Origin: WTGJ01 sp965237765
GTDB taxonomy: Bacteria > Chloroflexota > Anaerolineae > Aggregatilineales > Phototrophicaceae
DNA: 64,000 bases
Direction: 5' to 3'
Assembly (NCBI GenBank): GCA_965237765.1
Contig: OZ250157.1
Coordinates: 1,860,001 to 1,924,000, forward strand
This document shows, piece by piece, positions 25,557 to 35,090 of this stretch. A program made the translations under genes and the position numbers. The notes beneath the pieces were generated by a model, which saw only the letters and a program-made list of their open reading frames with translations, was not told the DNA's origin and did not search any database. Position 1 is the stretch's first letter, and every line of letters starts with the position of its first letter.

Positions 25557-26706
25557 GGCGCAGCACGTCCGCTTTGTCGGTCGCTTCCCAGGGCACGTCG
25601 TCGCGGCCGAAATGTCCATAGGCGGCGACCTTGCGGTAGATTGGGCGCCGCAAATCCAGCTGGTCGATGATGCCGTTGGGGCGCAGGTCGAAATGCTGGC
25701 GGATGAGCGCCGCCAGCGCCTCATCCGCGATGACGCCGGTGCCAAACGTTTCCAGCGCGAGCGAAGTGGGTTCGACGACGCCAATCGCGTAGGAAACCTG
25801 CAGCTCGAAGCGACGCGCCAACCCGGCGGCCACGATGTTCTTGGCGATATAACGCGCCATATATGCGGCGCTGCGGTCGACTTTGGAGGGGTCCTTGCCG
25901 GAGAAAGCCCCGCCGCCATGCCGCGCCACCCCGCCGTAGGTATCGACGATGATCTTGCGCCCAGTGAGGCCGGCATCCGCCGCGGGCCCGCCGATGATGA
26001 AGCTACCGGTCGGGTTGACGATGACGCGCGTCGCGTCGTCGATCATGTTGGAATTGATGCTGGACCAAATGACGTGTTCGCGTAGCTCCGCTTCGATTCG
26101 TTCTTGTGAGATATCGGGTGAATGTTGGGTAGAGATGACGACCGTATCGATGCGTTTCGCGGCGCCGCCGGCATATTCGACCGTTACCTGACTCTTGGCA
26201 TCGGGGCGCAGCCAACTGAGCTCGCCCGTTTTGCGCGCCTGGGCGAGGCGACGGGTGAGGCGATGGGCGAGCGTGAGGGAGAGCGGCATATATTCTGGCG
26301 TCTCGTCGCAAGCGAAGCCGATCATCATGCCCTGGTCGCCGGCGCCGCCCATATCGACACCGCCGCCGATTTCCGGTTCTTGTTCACGCAATTCGATATA
26401 CACACAGCAGTTCTCCGCGTCGATGCCGAACGCTTCGCTGGTATAGCCGATTTCGCGCAGGGTCTGGCGCACCAATGCTTCGTAATCGACCGAGGCCTGC
26501 GCGGTAATTTCGCCGAAGACGAAAACGATATTCGATTTGGTGGCCGCTTCACAGGCGACGCGCGCGTTCGGGTCGGCAGTGAGCAGGGCATCCAGGATGG
26601 CGTCAGAAATTTGGTCGCAGATTTTATCGGGATGCCCTTCCGAAACCGATTCGGAAGTGATGAAATATTGTGGCGAGCGGAAGAAAGTGAGTTCGGAAAG
26701 CGGCAT
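25540..26706 (-). CDS. metK: S-adenosylmethionine synthetase
   Basis: Predicted 388 aa. Makes SAM from Met and ATP. Signatures: FITSESVSEGHPDKICDQIS at the N-terminus (ATP/Met site), GAGDQGMMIGFACDET (normal GDQGx2FGYA variant), and GGGAFSGKDPSKVDRSAAYM (P-loop-like). The start at 26706 has AAAAGGA 8 nt upstream; an earlier in-frame ATG at 26730 lacks a ribosome-binding site. The downstream methyltransferase overlaps its 3' end, so SAM synthesis and use are probably co-expressed. Confidence 0.96.
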   Translation of the reverse strand: MPLSELTFFRSPQYFITSESVSEGHPDKICDQISDAILDALLTADPNARVACEAATKSNIVFVFGEITAQASVDYEALVRQTLREIGYTSEAFGIDAENCCVYIELREQEPEIGGGVDMGGAGDQGMMIGFACDETPEYMPLSLTLAHRLTRRLAQARKTGELSWLRPDAKSQVTVEYAGGAAKRIDTVVISTQHSPDISQERIEAELREHVIWSSINSNMIDDATRVIVNPTGSFIIGGPAADAGLTGRKIIVDTYGGVARHGGGAFSGKDPSKVDRSAAYMARYIAKNIVAAGLARRFELQVSYAIGVVEPTSLALETFGTGVIADEALAALIRQHFDLRPNGIIDQLDLRRPIYRKVAAYGHFGRDDVPWEATDKADVLRRDAGL

Positions 26707-26770
26707 GTTGACTGGGTCCTTTTCGCCCATCGAGAACAGGTCGCGGCGAAGTGCGGTGTATGCAACCTAG

Positions 26771-26790
26771 CGGCGGACAGATTGCCGCCG
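26771..26790. repeat. Inverted repeat in metK 5' leader
   Basis: CGGCGG and CCGCCG pair across an 8-nt loop. It straddles the expected transcription start of metK and could form a hairpin at the 5' end of the message. It does not resemble a SAM riboswitch that I know. Confidence 0.5.
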
Positions 26791-26819
26791 AGCATAACCA
26801 GACGAAGGGGCGGATTCAA
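26791..26819 (-). promoter_or_regulatory. Putative metK promoter
   Basis: On the minus strand TTGAAT (26819-26814) and TATGCT (26796-26791) are separated by 17 bp, a good sigma-70-like arrangement. Transcription would start near 26784, about 80 nt before metK. Confidence 0.55.
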
Positions 26820-26903
26820 GGGGGTTGGTAGGCGGCGCGGGCGATCTGTGGTTGCGGGCTGCCTGACGAGCGTCGGCGGTACGACATATGCACCGCGATG
26901 GTG

Positions 26904-26909
26904 TACAAT
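26904..26909 (+). promoter_or_regulatory. -10 box (TACAAT) for the exopolysaccharide operon
   Basis: TACAAT 35 nt before the Wzz-like start, followed by the purine-rich GGGGGAGGG. The -35 is weak (ACGACA at 17 bp). Confidence 0.45.
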
Positions 26910-26944
26910 GCCTGTCGGATGCGGGGGAGGGCACACGAGGGACG

Positions 26945-27619
26945 ATGCGGCTGGTCGAATACGGGCGGATCCTCTGGCGGCGCTCGCTCATCTTGTTGCT
27001 GGCAGTGTTGCTCACGGCGGGCGGCGCATTCGCCTACAGCGAGCAGCAGACGCCCATATACCTGGCGACGCAGAAGATCCGCATGGTGCCTTCGCGCGCC
27101 GATAATGGGTTGCAGCTTGCCGCCACGGGTCTGTTGAATAACCACGTCGAATATCTGGATAGCAGCATGATCGCAGCTGTGGTCATCGAGCGCCTCGAGC
27201 TGGATATGCTGCCCACATATTTGAAGAGCCGCGTAACCATCGCGCCGGATCGCCTGAGCCTGCTCATCCAGATCGATGTGCGCCTGCCCGATGGCGAGCT
27301 GGCGAACGATGTCGCCTGGGCTTATGGGCAGCAGTTGGTGGAATACCGCAACCGCGAGAACCAGCGCGCTCGTCAGGAAGACCGCATCAATGCCGAGCCG
27401 CAGGACTTCCCTACATATCGGCAGGCGAGCCCGAACGTGCGCGTGAATACGCTGGCCGGCGCGATTTTGGGCGCTTTGCTTGGTGGCGCGCTCATCTTCG
27501 TGCTCGAGTATCTTGCCAGCAGCGTCGTGTTGCGGCGCGAGGACATCGCCGCGCTCGGCCTGGCGCACCTCGCCAGCATTCCGACAGCTGACCCCGGCGG
27601 TGGGAGGACGCTAGCATGA
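26945..27619 (+). CDS. Wzz-like polysaccharide chain-length/co-polymerase membrane protein
   Basis: Predicted 224 aa. Two membrane helices flank an outer domain: residues about 15-33 (SLILLLAVLLTAGGAFAYS) and about 168-190 (LAGAILGALLGGALIFVLEY), the layout of Wzz/CapA proteins. MRLVEYGRILWRRS is a common N-terminus of this family in Chloroflexota. It probably sets chain length or export of an exopolysaccharide together with the CpsD-like protein, whose gene it overlaps by ATGA. ATG 26945 follows GAGGG; the longer frame starts before the expected transcript. Confidence 0.85.
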   Translation: MRLVEYGRILWRRSLILLLAVLLTAGGAFAYSEQQTPIYLATQKIRMVPSRADNGLQLAATGLLNNHVEYLDSSMIAAVVIERLELDMLPTYLKSRVTIAPDRLSLLIQIDVRLPDGELANDVAWAYGQQLVEYRNRENQRARQEDRINAEPQDFPTYRQASPNVRVNTLAGAILGALLGGALIFVLEYLASSVVLRREDIAALGLAHLASIPTADPGGGRTLA

Positions 27620-28305
27620 ACGAAACGATGGCCCGAGAGCGTCTGGTTACCTTGCGGGACGCGCGTTCGTCCGCTGCGGAAGCCTACCGCAGTTTGCGCA
27701 CCAATTTGATGTTCAGCAGCCTCGAGCAGCCAGTGAGTACCTTCTTGCTGACCAGCTGTGCCGGTGGCCGCGCTGATGCCGAAGAGAAGAGCGCCGTCCT
27801 GGCAAATTTAGCCGTCACTTTCGCGCAAGGTGGCCATCGCACCATTCTGGTGGATGGCGATTTGCGCCGACCGCAGCAACACGAGCTCTGGGGTTGTAGC
27901 AACGAGCGCGGCCTGACGAATATGATGCTCGAGGAAGGGGCGCTGGCTGAGCCGCCGTTACACGAAACCGGCGTGGAGAATCTGCTGCTCTTGCCCGCGG
28001 GCCCCTTGCCAGCCATCCCGGCCGACGTGCTCGGCAGCCAGCGAATGCGCGATGTCGCTGGTGTCCTGCGCGCGCGGGCCAGTTTCGTGCTTTATGACGC
28101 GCCACCGATATTGGCCGCTACGGACGCGCTCCTGCTTGGCACGTTGCTGGATGGCGTGGTGCTCGCCTTGCGCAGTGGTGTTACGCGACGGGAAGATGCG
28201 CTGCGCGCGCGCGAGGCGTTGGAACGGGTGCACGCGCGCATCCTGGGCACCGTGCTGACGAACGCCCCGCGTGAGGCGGCCAGCCGCGGATATGGGAGCG
28301 CTTGA
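27616..28305 (+). CDS. CpsD/CapB-like tyrosine-kinase-family ATPase with altered P-loop
   Basis: Predicted 229 aa. BY-kinase-type order: EAYRSLRTNLMFSSLE at the N-terminus, then the nucleotide-binding core, the Walker A' strand ILVDGDLRRPQQHELWG, LPAGPLPAIPADVLGSQRM and VLYDAPPILAATDALLL. The Walker A region reads CAGGRADAEEKSAVLANLA: Glu-Lys-Ser stands where Gly-Lys-Ser/Thr is expected. The C-terminus has a single Tyr (GYGSA) instead of a Tyr cluster. It may have weak or no kinase activity and act as a Wzz partner. Overlaps wzz by ATGA. Confidence 0.85.
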   Translation: MNETMARERLVTLRDARSSAAEAYRSLRTNLMFSSLEQPVSTFLLTSCAGGRADAEEKSAVLANLAVTFAQGGHRTILVDGDLRRPQQHELWGCSNERGLTNMMLEEGALAEPPLHETGVENLLLLPAGPLPAIPADVLGSQRMRDVAGVLRARASFVLYDAPPILAATDALLLGTLLDGVVLALRSGVTRREDALRAREALERVHARILGTVLTNAPREAASRGYGSA

Positions 28306-28316
28306 GTGCGGGTCTG

Positions 28317-29393
28317 ATGAAAGGGCTCATCATCAGTGGCGGCAAAGGCACGCGCCTCTACCCGCTCACGTACACGCGCGCCAAACAGCTGATACCGGTG
28401 GCCAACAAGCCGGTGCTTTTTCGCGTCATCGAGGCCCTGCGCGCGGCTGATATCGAAGAGATTGGCGTCGTCGTCGGGCACACGGCACCGGAGATCCAGG
28501 CGGCGCTGGGCGATGGCTGCCGTTGGGACGCGCGCTTCACCTACATCCACCAAGAACAGCCGGAAGGGCTGGCACAGACGGTGCAAATCTCACGTGAATT
28601 CCTGGGCGACGACCCATTCGTGATGTTCCTGGGTGATAACGTGCTGCAGGGAGGCATCATGGAGCTGGTGGCCGATTTCCGACAAAACGATGCCAACGCG
28701 CAAATAGTGTTGAAAGAGGTGACCAACCCCTCCGCTTTCGGCGTGGCGGCGTTGGATGCTGCGGGCCGCGTGGAACGTCTGTTGGAAAAACCGCCTGATC
28801 CGCCGAGCAACCTGGCACTCGTGGGCATCTATCTCTTCGACGCCAGCATTCACGATGCCGTCGCCAATATAGAGCCCTCCGCGCGCGGCGAATATGAGAT
28901 TACGGATGCGATCCAGCACCTCATCGAATGCGGCCGCGATGTACGCGCGCACGTGCATCAGGGCTGGTGGATCGATACGGGCAAGCCGCTCGATATGTTG
29001 GAGGCGAATAGCCGCGTGCTGGATGAGCTGGTGCCAACGATTGCGCCCAGCGCGCGCATCGAACGTTCGCAAATTGATAGCCGCGTGAGCGTTGAGGCGG
29101 GCGCGCAGATTGAAGATTGCGTCATCCGCGGGCCATCCATCATCGGGAAAGACACTATTTTGCGGCATTGCTACGTGGGCCCCTTCACGAGCATCTATCA
29201 CGATGTGCGCGCCGAACGATGCGAGATCGAGCGCTCCATCATCCTGGAGCACAGCGAATTGCGAAATTTGCCGCAACGCCTGGCTGATAGTTTGATTGGT
29301 CGTTACGCGCGTTTGCAACCCAGCAACGAGTTGCCGCGCGCGCTGAAGATGAACCTCGGCGATTTCAGCACGATCTGGGTAGGCGCGCGATGA
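28317..29393 (+). CDS. rmlA: Glucose-1-phosphate thymidylyltransferase, long form
   Basis: Predicted 358 aa. Makes dTDP-glucose from dTTP and glucose 1-phosphate. Sugar-nucleotidyltransferase signature MKGLIISGGKGTRLYPLT, then KQLIPVANKPVL, MFLGDNVLQGG (Asp metal ligand) and VKE-type VLKEVTNPSAFGVA. After about residue 250 come left-handed beta-helix repeats (IERSQIDSRVSVEAGAQIED), as in the long RmlA/StrD-like forms common in archaea and Chloroflexota. ATG 28317 is chosen because the family starts here; a TTG at 28302 would overlap the CpsD stop. Confidence 0.93.
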   Translation: MKGLIISGGKGTRLYPLTYTRAKQLIPVANKPVLFRVIEALRAADIEEIGVVVGHTAPEIQAALGDGCRWDARFTYIHQEQPEGLAQTVQISREFLGDDPFVMFLGDNVLQGGIMELVADFRQNDANAQIVLKEVTNPSAFGVAALDAAGRVERLLEKPPDPPSNLALVGIYLFDASIHDAVANIEPSARGEYEITDAIQHLIECGRDVRAHVHQGWWIDTGKPLDMLEANSRVLDELVPTIAPSARIERSQIDSRVSVEAGAQIEDCVIRGPSIIGKDTILRHCYVGPFTSIYHDVRAERCEIERSIILEHSELRNLPQRLADSLIGRYARLQPSNELPRALKMNLGDFSTIWVGAR

Positions 29394-30427
29394 AGACCAT
29401 CCTGGTAACGGGTGGCGCCGGTTTCATCGGCAGCGCTTTCGCGCGCGATATGGTGGCGCGCCAGCCGGGAACGCGCGTCGTCATCTTCGATAAGCTGACC
29501 TACGCCGGCAATTTGAGTAACCTGTTGCCCGTTTCCGACGAGCCGAATTATGCCTTCGAGCGTGGCGATATCGCTGACGCGGCGGCCGTCCAACGCGTGT
29601 TGGAAGTGTATGACGTGGATGTCATCGTCAATTTCGCGGCGGAAAGCCACGTGGACCGCAGCATCCTGGCGCCGGGCGCTTTCGTGCAGACGGATGTTGT
29701 TGGCGTCTATACCTTGCTGGAAGCGAGCTTGGCGGCGCGCGTCGAGCGTTTCGTGCAGGTTTCTACCGACGAAGTTTATGGCGATATCGAGGAGGGCTAC
29801 TCACGCGAGGGCGATGCCTTCTTCCCCAACAGCCCCTATTCGGCGAGCAAGGCGGGTGGCGAGCTGCTCGTGCGCGCCTACCACGTGACGCATGGTCTGG
29901 ATTGCGTGATCACGCGTGGCAGCAATACCTATGGTCCGTATCAATTCCCGGAGAAGCTGCTGCCATTCTTCGCAACCGAGGCGATTGACGAGCGGCCACT
30001 GCCCATTTATGGTGACGGGCGCCAGGTTCGCGATTGGTTGCATGTCGATGACCATGTCCGCGGCATCCAGACTGTACTGGAGAGCGGCCAGAGCGGCGAA
30101 GCCTACAACATCACTGCCGGGCAACTACATGATAATTTGGATGTGACGCGGCGTATATTGGCAGCATTGGACCGGCCGCAGGAGCTAGTGCGACACGTCC
30201 CCGATCGCGAAGGGCACGACCGCCGCTACGCGATGGATGGCAGCAAGTTGCGCGCGTTGGGTTGGCGGCCGCGGCATGTGTTTGCGACAGGCGGCTGCGC
30301 GGCGACGGCGCGTTGGTATGCCGCCAACGAATGGTGGTGGCGGCCGTTGAAGCGCGACGATTTCCAGGCATATTACCAACAGCAATACGCGGCGCGCCTG
30401 GCCTCGGCCCAGGCCCCAGGCGCCTAA
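29390..30427 (+). CDS. rmlB: dTDP-glucose 4,6-dehydratase
   Basis: Predicted 345 aa, extended SDR family. NAD-binding VTGGAGFIGSAFARDM, VNFAAESHVDRSI, the STDEVYGDI catalytic segment (Thr-Asp-Glu), and SPYSASKAG (YxxxK with Tyr and Lys). Converts dTDP-glucose to dTDP-4-keto-6-deoxyglucose, the precursor of rhamnose and other deoxysugars. ATGA overlap with rmlA. No rmlC or rmlD follows here, so the end product is not defined by this locus. Confidence 0.95.
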   Translation: MKTILVTGGAGFIGSAFARDMVARQPGTRVVIFDKLTYAGNLSNLLPVSDEPNYAFERGDIADAAAVQRVLEVYDVDVIVNFAAESHVDRSILAPGAFVQTDVVGVYTLLEASLAARVERFVQVSTDEVYGDIEEGYSREGDAFFPNSPYSASKAGGELLVRAYHVTHGLDCVITRGSNTYGPYQFPEKLLPFFATEAIDERPLPIYGDGRQVRDWLHVDDHVRGIQTVLESGQSGEAYNITAGQLHDNLDVTRRILAALDRPQELVRHVPDREGHDRRYAMDGSKLRALGWRPRHVFATGGCAATARWYAANEWWWRPLKRDDFQAYYQQQYAARLASAQAPGA

Positions 30428-30446
30428 TGCGATAAGGAGAGCCCTC

Positions 30447-32658
30447 ATGACCATCACCAAGCACGATGCCTTGGAATATCACCGCATGGGGCGGCCGGGC
30501 AAGATCGAGGTCAAGCCCACCAAACCACTGGCAACCCAGCGTGATCTGTCGCTCGCCTATTCGCCCGGGGTAGCGGAAGCCGTCCTCGAAGTCCACCGCG
30601 ACCCGCTGCAGGCCTACGAGTTGACAGCGCGTGCCAATTTGGTGGCCGTCGTCTCCAATGGTTCGGCGATTCTGGGCCTCGGCAACCGCGGCCCGCTCGC
30701 TTCCAAGCCGGTGATGGAAGGCAAGGGCGTGCTCTTCAAGGGCTTCGCCGATGTGGACGTCTTCGATATCGAGCTGGCCGCGGAAACAGCCGAAGAGATC
30801 ATCGCCGTCGTCAAAGCCATCGCCCCGACCTTCGGCGGCATCAACTTGGAGGACATTGCCGCGCCGGTGTGCTTTGAAGTAGAAGAGCAGCTCATAGCGG
30901 CGCTGGATATCCCAGTCTTCCACGACGACCAGCATGGGACGGCGATCATCTCCGGCGCGGCTTTGATCAACGCGGCGCGGTTGGTGAATAAACCGTTGGA
31001 GAGCCTACGCGTGGTCATCAATGGCGCGGGCGCTTCGGCCATCGCCAGCGGCAAGTTCTATATCACCCTTGGTGTGCGGCCAGAAAACATCGTGATGCTC
31101 GATTCGCGCGGCGTGATTTACCAGGGGCGCGAGAACGTGAATCGCTATAAAGCCCAATTCGCCATTCAGACCGAGCTGCGCACATTGTCCGAGGCCGTCG
31201 TGGGCGCCGATGTATTCTGCGGGCTCTCGGTTGCTGGCGCGATGACAAAGGAGATGGTCGCCAGCATGGCTGATAATCCCATCATCTTCGCTATGGCCAA
31301 CCCGGACCCGGAGATCCTGCCAGAGGACGCGTTCGCCGTGCGGGCGGACGCCATCGTTGGCACAGGTCGCAGCGATTACCCCAACCAGGTCAACAACGTG
31401 CTCGGATTCCCCTTCATCTTCCGCGGCGCGTTGGATGTCTACGCTAGCGGCATCACGGAAGAGATGAAGATGGCAGCAGCGCGCGCGTTAGCCGCCCTCG
31501 TGCACGAAGACGTGCCCGATAGCGTCCTATCGGCATATGGCTTGAGCTCGTTAAAATTTGGGCGCGAGTACCTCATCCCGAAGCCGCTGGATCCACGCGT
31601 TTTGCTCTGGGTGGCGCCAGCAGTGGCGGAGGCAGCGATGCAGAGTGGCGTCGCGCGGCGGCAGCTTGACCTTACGGCTTACCGTGAAGCGCTCATCCAG
31701 CGGCAGGGTGTCGGGCGGCAGGTGCGCTCCAACATCATGAACGCCGCCCGCTATGGCCCACGGCAGCGCATCGTCTTCCCCGAGGGCGAGCAGACGAAGA
31801 TCATCCGCGCCGCCGCGAGGGTGCAAGAAGAGAATATCGGCGCGCCCATCCTGCTCGGACGGGAAGAACAAATTCGCGGGAAAATTGAGGAGCTCGGGCT
31901 GAAGTTTTCGCCGCGCATCGTCAACCCGTTGGCGCTGACAGAGGTGGAGCGGCGAGACTATGCGGACGAATTGTATCAGCTGCGCAAGCGCAAAGGCGTT
32001 TCGCCGGCGCTGGCCTATTCGCAAGCGGCCAGCCGCCGCTATTTCGGTCTGATGATGCTGCAGCGCGGTGAGGCGGACGCCTTCCTGGGCGGTTTGAGTT
32101 ACGAATACCCGCAGATCGTGCGGCCGGCGCTGCAGATCTTCCACACGCGCCCGGGCGTGAAGCGGGCCAGTGGCGTCTACTTGATGGTAGTGAAGGGGCG
32201 TCTGTACCTATTTACCGACGCCACTGTGAATATCGATCCCGATGCGGAGACGTTAGCGGAGATCGCCCTACTGGCAGCCGATTTCGCGGAAACTTTGGAG
32301 ATGGAAGCGCGCGTGGCCCTGCTCTCGTTCTCGAATTTTGGCAGCACGCCACATCCGCATTCGCGGCGCGTGCAACAAGCGGTGCAGATTTTGCATGAGC
32401 GGCGGCCGGAATTGGTGGTGGATGAGAAGATCGTTTCCCCTTCAGCCGCGTACGAGACGCGAACGTGTTGGTTTTCCCGAAGATTTGCAATCAGCGAACA
32501 TCGCCTACAAATTGCTAAGCCGACTGGGCGACGCAGAGGCGATTGGGCCGGTGCTGTTGGGCGTGGGCGCGCCAGTGCATGTCTTGCAGGCGGGCGACGA
32601 TGTGGAGGATATTGTGGCGATGGCAGCGGTCGCGGCGATGGACGCGCAGGGGCGTTAA
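30447..32658 (+). CDS. maeB: NADP-dependent malic enzyme (MaeB type), 3' end frame-disrupted
   Basis: Residues 1 to about 410 form an intact malic enzyme: YSPGVAEAVLEVHRDP, LGNRGPLASKPVMEGKG, VFHDDQHGTAII, VVINGAGASAIASGKFYI and RSDYPNQVNNVLGFPFIF. Oxidative decarboxylation of malate to pyruvate. A phosphotransacetylase-like domain follows (from about RIVFPEGEQTKIIRAA). Near 32430-32510 homology jumps through three frames: ELVVDE, then RFPFSRVRDANVLVFP, then EDLQSANIAYKLLSRL, and about 15-17 family residues between the first two are missing. The family frame ends at 32658; the first frame would run on to 32786 into rnpB. Real damage or sequence error; the catalytic domain is unaffected. Confidence 0.85.
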
Positions 32659-32669
32659 GGAAAGTCACT

Positions 32670-33060
32670 ACCGGGCCAGCCTATAAGCCGCGTTCTGTGA
32701 GGAGGATTGCGAGCAATCCTCTCGACGGTCATCTATCTAGCGGACGGATTGCTCCGGCCGTCGTGCGACCTACCCGGCGCTGGTAGGGGCGGGCTACCCC
32801 ATGCGCCTGTCTGGTCTTGCTCCCGGTGGGGTTTGCCTGGCCGCCGGTATCGCTACCGGCGCCGGTGGTCTCTTACACCACCGTTTCACCCTCGCGCTGC
32901 GGAAGCACAATGCTTTCGCCACGCAATGCACATCTCTGTGGCACTTGCCGTCAGGTTCCCCTGCCTGGCCGTTAGCCAGCACCGTGCCCTGCGGAGCGCG
33001 GACTTTCCTCGGGGCGAAAGGCAAAGCGATTCGCCCCGCGACCGTCCGGCTGACCCGGTC
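32670..33060 (-). ncRNA. rnpB: RNase P RNA (bacterial type A)
   Basis: Reading the minus strand, conserved bacterial RNase P RNA segments occur in order: GAGGAAAGTCCGCGCTCC (CRI), GCAGGGCACGGTGCTGG, GCCACAGAGATG, GGGTGAAACGGTGG (CRIII), and GAACGCGGCTTATAGGCT near the 3' end (CRV). Helix P1 closes the molecule: CCGGGTCAGCC at the 5' end pairs with GGCTGGCCCGG at the 3' end. The RNA is the catalytic part of RNase P that trims tRNA 5' ends. Ends are placed at the P1 helix, so they are accurate to a few nucleotides. Confidence 0.95.
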
Positions 33061-33065
33061 GGAGT

Positions 33066-33071
33066 AGGATA
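33066..33071 (-). promoter_or_regulatory. -10 box of rnpB
   Basis: TATCCT on the minus strand, ending 6 nt before the base expected to start RNase P RNA (about 33060). It is followed immediately by the P1 helix, so the position fits. Confidence 0.45.
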
Positions 33072-33122
33072 GCGCGGTTGGCGCGGTTGGGGAAGGGGCG
33101 CAGGAGGATGAGTAAGGAGATA

Positions 33123-33150
33123 TTGCTAGTGTCGTTTGCCGCCGTACAAT
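33123..33150 (+). promoter_or_regulatory. Array promoter, copy 1
   Basis: TTGCTA and TACAAT with a 16-bp spacer that ends in TTTGCCGCCG. The ATG follows 6 nt after the -10 box, so the transcript should begin at or next to the start codon. Confidence 0.65.
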
Positions 33151-33156
33151 AGAGAG

Positions 33157-35017
33157 ATGACACTTTCGCAGGGTAGTGCTCCCGACAATCGCGCCTGGTT
33201 GCGGCCGCTTGTGCTGGCTGGGCTCCTGTTGGCGATCGCCGCGGCGCGGATCTTGCAGCTGCAAGATTTTTATTTTACAAGGGATGAGAGTTGGGCAGTG
33301 TGGCAAGGATTCGGTACCTGGTCCGATGTCATTCGCTGGACATCCTTCGATTGGCCACCTCTGTATTTCCTCATTCTAGATTTCTGGGTGGAAGTGGTTG
33401 GCCTACAACCTTTAGCCTTGCGTCTGCTCTCTGTGTATTGCTTTTTAATCGGAGCAGGGTGCTTCTACCAGATCCTCAAGAAACATGGAGGCTCATCGGC
33501 AGCGTTCTTCGGTGTATTAATTTATGGTGGGATATCGTATACCATTTACACGAGCATTGCGGTGCGCGGCTATTCCCTGATGCTGGGGTTGATCCTGTTT
33601 GCATGGTTCGTTGCTCAAAAGATGTTGCGGCGGCCGCGTTGGAGGTATGCGGTATGTTTTGCGCTTTTGGTGTCAGCAGCAGTTTATACTTCTTACGTAA
33701 GTATTTTTCCGGTGGCGCTCCTCTTTCTCTATACCTTATGGATGGCACCAAATCGTATCGTGCGAATCGCCAAATACTGGGCCATTGCTTTGTTTCTTAC
33801 CTTGCTTTTCTTATAACCGTTGGTTCTTCATATTTTGCCAGTGGTTTCCCAAAAGACTGAATACAATTTGGGGACGGTGATTCAACTACCTTTTCATGAA
33901 GCAATGGCCGAATTCTTGATGGATGCCTTCCACCAGGGGACATGGATTATTTTTGTCATGTTATTGATTGGAATGGGAACCCTCTTCTGGCAGCGAAAAA
34001 TCTCACGATTTCAAGCGTTTTTTCTGCTCTGGGGAGTCATTCCCCTGCCTGTGTTCTATTTGCTGAATCCCATACTACAATTTTTTACCTCAAATTATAT
34101 AAGTTGGGTATTCATCGGTATCGCTGGCTTCATTGGCCTAACGGTGAGTAGTTTACCGCGCTGGGCGAGAAGGATTGGAATAGGAGTTTCGAGTGTGCTT
34201 TTCCTCCTACCGATTCCCGTAACCGAATACCATATATGGGGAAGCACTTCGTTGTTGGCGCATCATCTCAGTGCAAATTTCGATTGGCTCAGAGGAGAAA
34301 TCCAGGCAGGCGATCATGTCTTGCTGGCTGAAGACCAGGAGTGTAATATCTATCCCCCTCTTTGGAATCATTCATTATTATTCTATTTTCCCACAGGATT
34401 AAATTATATTGATTTTCCTGCCGGTCAGCGACGCATCTGGTTCGTGACGGCCGATGGGTCGCCCGCTTCGCCGCATTGGGAAACATTGCGTCGAGACTAT
34501 GTAGAGCGGCAATTCGTGGGTCCGCCGGGCTGCCTATTCCGCCTCTACGAAGGGCCGCCGGATCGGGAAGGCGTCCCTTTCGAGAACGGACTGCGTTTCC
34601 ATGGGGCGCAGTTCCTGCGGGATGGAGAGCCTGTGCCGTCCGGTTTTATGCCGCAAATACATGAAGGCGAAAGATTCTCGGTGCGTTTCTGGTGGACGGC
34701 GGATGCGCCAGTGTCCCGGGATTACAGCGTGGGCGTGTTCTTGTTTGATAGTGATGGGGTAGTGTTTGGGGAGAATCACGGACCGCCGGACCCCCAGTTA
34801 CCCGGTTGGGGCGCCTTGGGAGACGAGCCGCTGGCAGCAGGAGCAGTTTTATTACGAAGATCGTGAGTTTGAAACGCCTTATCCACTGAGCCTTCAGCAG
34901 CTGGAAATGCGGTTGGCGTTGTATTTTTGGGAAGAGCCGGCGCGACGGTTCGCCGCGGTAGGGACGGACGCGCTAGGCATGTTGCCGGTTATGAAGATCT
35001 TCGTACGTTCGTGGTAA
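33157..35017 (+). pseudogene. GT-C glycosyltransferase array copy 1, nonsense and frameshift mutations
   Basis: Homologous along its length to the intact copies (about 615 aa expected). The N-terminal half is normal, with the GT-C motif region DESWAVWQGFG and WPPLYFLILDFWVEVVG, until TAA at 33814-33816 in the loop before LVLHILPVVS. The same frame resumes and runs through the C-terminal module (WFVTADGSPASPHWETLRRD) to about 34803-34812. There an extra base shifts the frame, and APWETSRWQ onward is in another frame ending at TAA 35017. Its promoter is intact. Probably a decayed copy. Confidence 0.85.
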
Positions 35018-35054
35018 GGGGCGGGTGGTCTTTGCCAAAGCGGCACCATTAGCG

Positions 35055-35082
35055 TTGCCTGCGGGGCGCTCTATCGTACAAT
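35055..35082 (+). promoter_or_regulatory. Array promoter, copy 2
   Basis: TTGCCT and TACAAT with 16 bp between. The spacer sequence differs from the other copies (GCGGGGCGCTCTATCG), but the boxes and spacing are kept. ATG follows after 8 nt. Confidence 0.6.
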
Positions 35083-35090
35083 GAGTTGTT

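Noticed and set aside
26707..26900. Possible SAM riboswitch upstream of metK
   Set aside because: Only a simple CGGCGG/CCGCCG hairpin is visible; none of the conserved SAM-I, II, III or IV core sequences was recognised.
32690..33310. Several open frames across the RNase P RNA gene
   Set aside because: They coincide with a structurally conserved RNA and have no ribosome-binding sites or protein-like composition.
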